From an uncultured Lachnospiraceae bacterium (GTDB lineage: Bacteria; Bacillota; Clostridia; Lachnospirales; Lachnospiraceae): a stretch of DNA of 8,378 nucleotides. How positions within the stretch are numbered: position 1 is the stretch's first letter; each line of letters starts with the position of its first letter. Below, in pieces: positions 6,587 to 8,378 of the stretch. The stretch lies in the NCBI GenBank assembly GCA_910585205.1, contig CAJUCC010000085.1, positions 1 to 8,378 of the forward strand, read 5' to 3'. The notes below the pieces were generated by a model, which saw nothing but the letters and a program-made list of their open reading frames with translations, was not told the DNA's origin and searched no databases. The position numbers and the translations under genes were made by a program.

Positions 6587-6598
6587 CGCCGGCCGGCG
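6587..6598. repeat. Perfect 12-base GC palindrome upstream of spoVAD
   Basis: CGCCGGCCGGCG is its own reverse complement. It lies 2 bases after the DUF2156 stop codon, and its last base is the first base of the candidate -35 box of spoVAD. It could be a protein-binding site or a short hairpin. It is not a standard terminator, since no T-run follows (TATAATCC follows instead). Confidence 0.4.
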
Positions 6599-6626
6599 TA
6601 TAATCCCTGCGGAAACGGAAATCCTA
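6598..6626 (+). promoter_or_regulatory. Candidate forespore (sigma-G-like) promoter of spoVAD
   Basis: GTATA (6598-6602) and AATCCTA (6620-6626) are 17 bases apart. This matches the known sigma-G pattern GHATR / CATNHTA at 5 of 5 and 6 of 7 positions. It ends 37 bases before the spoVAD start. A TATAAT at 6599-6604 overlaps the -35 box, but no -35 hexamer lies at the right distance from it, so a vegetative promoter is less likely. Confidence 0.4.
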
Positions 6627-6663
6627 CCTGTAAAAACGGGACAGAAAGGGATGGAGACGAAAC

Positions 6664-7710
6664 ATGGGAGCACAGGAGAAGACGGAAAAAAGGGAAAAAC
6701 GCAGAGGAAAACAGAGTGTGGCATATGACCGCCCGGTTTACATCAATGCCAGCGCATCCATTGCTGGGAAAAAAGAGGGAGAAGGCCCGCTGGCGGAACT
6801 GATCGATATGATCGGAGAGGATGATCTCTTCGGCTGCAATACGTGGGAAGAGGCGGAGAGCAGTCTGCAAAAAGACGCCGTATATCTGGCGATGGGAAAG
6901 GCGGAGCTGGATGCCAGAGAAATCCAGTATCTTTTTGCGGGCGACCTGCTCGGTCAATCGATTGCCACATCGTTTGGCATCATGACATATGAGATTCCCC
7001 TCTTCGGTCTGTACGGCGCATGTTCGACGTGCGGGGAATCTCTGAGCCTGGGCTCGATGGCCATTGACGGAGGATTTGCCAGAAATGTCATCTGTGTCAC
7101 ATCCAGCCATTTCGCCAGTGCGGAGAAAGAGTTCCGCAATCCGCTGGAATACGGCAGCCAGAGACCGTTGTCGGCGACATGGACGGTGACGGGCAGCGGC
7201 GCTTTCGTACTGGGAAGAGAGCCGGGCAAACATGTGCGCGCCGCCATTACCGGGATTACGACCGGAAAGATTGTGGACTATGGCCTTAAGGATTCGATGA
7301 ATATGGGCTGCTGTATGGCGCCGGCGGCCTGCGATGTGGTATATCAGAATTTTATTGACTTCGGCAGACAACCGTCTGACTACGATAAAATTATTACGGG
7401 AGATCTGGGCAGTATCGGGCAGCGGGCGCTGGTTGACCTGACTGCGGAAAAGGGGTATGATATTTCCGGAAACGTATTGGACTGTGGTATGGAGATTTAC
7501 GACCCCGAAACGCAGGACACCCATGCCGGTGGCTCCGGCTGCGGATGCGCAGCCGTAACGCTGTCGTCCTATATTTTGAAACAGTTGGAAGAAAAGAAAT
7601 GGAAACGGGTGTTATTTATTCCCACGGGCGCATTGCTCAGCAAGACGAGCTTTAACGAGGGAAAGACGGTGCCGGGAATCGCACACGGGGTTGTAATAGA
7701 AAGTGTGTAA
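6664..7710 (+). CDS. spoVAD: Stage V sporulation protein AD (SpoVAD)
   Basis: A 348-residue protein matching SpoVAD over its length. This is the soluble, thiolase-fold subunit of the SpoVA complex; in Bacillus it binds dipicolinic acid and plugs the SpoVA channel. Family stretches seen are INASASIAGKKEGEGPLAE (27-45), FAGDLLGQSIATSFG (91-105), the thiolase-like nucleophile-type motif GLYGACST with Cys120, SHFASAEKEFRNPLEYG (148-164), ITGDLGSIG (244-252) and THAGGSGCGCAAVTLSSYI (286-304). A basic tail (about 1-18) precedes the conserved region. GGAG (6653-6656) lies 7 bases before the ATG. It follows the DUF2156 gene by 79 bases, with a possible promoter of its own, and an uncharacterised gene begins 8 bases after its stop. 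Being downstream of spoVAE reverses the normal gene order. Confidence 0.95.
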   Translation: MGAQEKTEKREKRRGKQSVAYDRPVYINASASIAGKKEGEGPLAELIDMIGEDDLFGCNTWEEAESSLQKDAVYLAMGKAELDAREIQYLFAGDLLGQSIATSFGIMTYEIPLFGLYGACSTCGESLSLGSMAIDGGFARNVICVTSSHFASAEKEFRNPLEYGSQRPLSATWTVTGSGAFVLGREPGKHVRAAITGITTGKIVDYGLKDSMNMGCCMAPAACDVVYQNFIDFGRQPSDYDKIITGDLGSIGQRALVDLTAEKGYDISGNVLDCGMEIYDPETQDTHAGGSGCGCAAVTLSSYILKQLEEKKWKRVLFIPTGALLSKTSFNEGKTVPGIAHGVVIESV

Positions 7711-7718
7711 GGATAACA

Positions 7719-8216
7719 ATGGAAGTATCATCGGTGTTTTGCCAGCAGTTTTATCATCGTGTGCAGCGGGTGCTGCATGTGCCGGGAAATTTTACCGGCC
7801 CGGTTCTGGAGATGAGTGTAGTGCTTGACCATCATGTGTCTCCGGCATGGATGGAAGCCTGTGTGCCTGCGCTGCTTGGCAGTTTAAAGCGGCGCAGCGA
7901 AGTGTTTCGCAATGTACGCTTTCACATCGTGGACTGGCTGGACGACGAGCGGATCATAAATCGAACCGTACCGATGATGACTGTTTTGGTCAACGGATGT
8001 TTCCGGGAATATGAACCGAAACCGGATGAAAAACGAATTGAATGCCTGTATCAAAATCTGAAGTTTTATCATGCCCGTTCGAAGCTGATTCTGCTCTTCA
8101 CCGACGGGGTGTATACGATGCGGGATCAGGATGCGGCGGCAGCGGCGCTGAAACCCTTTCTGGGGAGAAAGCTGCTTACGATTACCATGACAAAGGACGG
8201 CCCGGAACTGCGGTAA
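7719..8216 (+). CDS. Uncharacterised protein, possibly von Willebrand A-like
   Basis: A 165-residue protein of a family I do not recognise. It has no signal peptide or membrane helix. Predicted strands alternate with helices: LEMSVVLDHHVS (30-41), VRFHIVDW (66-73), VPMMTVLVNG (84-93), KLILLFTDGVYTMRD (122-136) and KLLTITMTKDG (151-161). The VVLDHHVS turn (D37, H39, S41) and ILLFTDG resemble a degraded metal site of von Willebrand A domains (normally DxSxS and TDG), so a vWA-type Rossmann fold is an inference. AAGGA (7709-7713) overlaps the spoVAD stop codon and sits 5 bases before ATG 7719. The 8-base gap behind spoVAD makes co-expression with it very likely, so a role in sporulation or the spore is plausible. 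Function is unproven. Confidence 0.75.
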   Translation: MEVSSVFCQQFYHRVQRVLHVPGNFTGPVLEMSVVLDHHVSPAWMEACVPALLGSLKRRSEVFRNVRFHIVDWLDDERIINRTVPMMTVLVNGCFREYEPKPDEKRIECLYQNLKFYHARSKLILLFTDGVYTMRDQDAAAAALKPFLGRKLLTITMTKDGPELR

Positions 8217-8244
8217 CGGCAGCGGCATGTGACAGGAGGAAACG

Positions 8245-8378
8245 ATGAAAAAGTTTTGCAAACGCATATTGAATCTGATCTTACTGTTATCGGCAATGCT
8301 GATGGCGCTGCTGTTTGTCTGTGCATGGAAACCGGAAGTGACCGAGCGGATTGTGCAGATTTTGTATCCCGACGGACA
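8245..8378 (+). CDS. Membrane-anchored or secreted protein, N-terminal part only
   Basis: Only the first 44 codons are present; the gene runs off the right edge. A basic start (MKKFCKR) is followed by a hydrophobic stretch at about 8-27 (ILNLILLLSAMLMALLFVCA), then KPEVTERIVQILYPDG. This fits an uncleaved membrane anchor or a signal peptide. A lipoprotein signal is possible but not convincing: Cys26 lies in FVCA, without a good lipobox. A strong AGGAGG (8234-8239) lies 5 bases before the ATG, and the gene begins 28 bases after the preceding stop, consistent with the same operon as spoVAD. The family cannot be told from this fragment. Confidence 0.7.
   Translation, partial: MKKFCKRILNLILLLSAMLMALLFVCAWKPEVTERIVQILYPDG

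Noticed and set aside
6599..6604. TATAAT as a vegetative promoter for spoVAD
   Set aside because: No -35 hexamer is found at 16-18 bases; the nearest, TTGTCA (6568-6573), is 25 bases away. The forespore-type pattern fits the gene better.
6571..7524. Long open frame (317 codons) on the minus strand opposite spoVAD
   Set aside because: It is a shadow of spoVAD, which has clear family motifs and a ribosome site. The antisense product is Arg/His/Pro-rich without recognisable domains.

Overview
The window looks like chromosomal DNA of a spore-forming member of the Clostridia, most likely a Lachnospiraceae-type Bacillota. This is inferred from two spoVA genes (spoVAE and spoVAD), strong AGGAGG-type ribosome sites, sigma-A promoters, a DUF2156 protein and a 2-hydroxyacyl-CoA dehydratase/activase-type protein. 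There is no sign of phage, insertion sequence, CRISPR array, tRNA or rRNA. Genes are tightly packed; the longest gap is 146 bases.

Left part (1-987). One gene on the minus strand encodes a secreted protein made of three PepSY repeats. A 146-base divergent control region follows. It holds a good minus-strand promoter, an extended -10 box almost touching the plus-strand start, and a 9-base inverted repeat.

Middle part (988-5233, plus strand). An orphan protein related to the C-terminal, cysteine-containing part of 2-hydroxyacyl-CoA dehydratase activases is followed closely by a membrane-anchored alpha/beta-hydrolase (lipase-like). A near-consensus promoter then starts a second unit: a small uncharacterised protein, a RidA-type enamine/imine deaminase, and a DMT/EamA transporter that overlaps the end of ridA.

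Right part (5234-8378, plus strand). This is a sporulation region: spoVAE, a DUF2156 acyltransferase-like gene, spoVAD, an unrecognised 165-residue protein with a von Willebrand A-like look, and the start of a membrane-anchored protein cut by the window edge. SpoVAD is the dipicolinic-acid-binding, thiolase-fold subunit of the spore DPA channel and SpoVAE is a membrane subunit. The usual order is spoVAC-spoVAD-spoVAE. Here E comes before D, an unrelated gene sits between them, and spoVAC is not in the window. Both spoVA genes are preceded by similar candidate forespore (sigma-G-like) promoters with the -10 form AATNCTA at the same 17-base spacing.

The most novel candidates are the rearranged spoVA cluster with its DUF2156 passenger and the uncharacterised gene directly behind spoVAD. 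No clear new defence or mobile system is visible.
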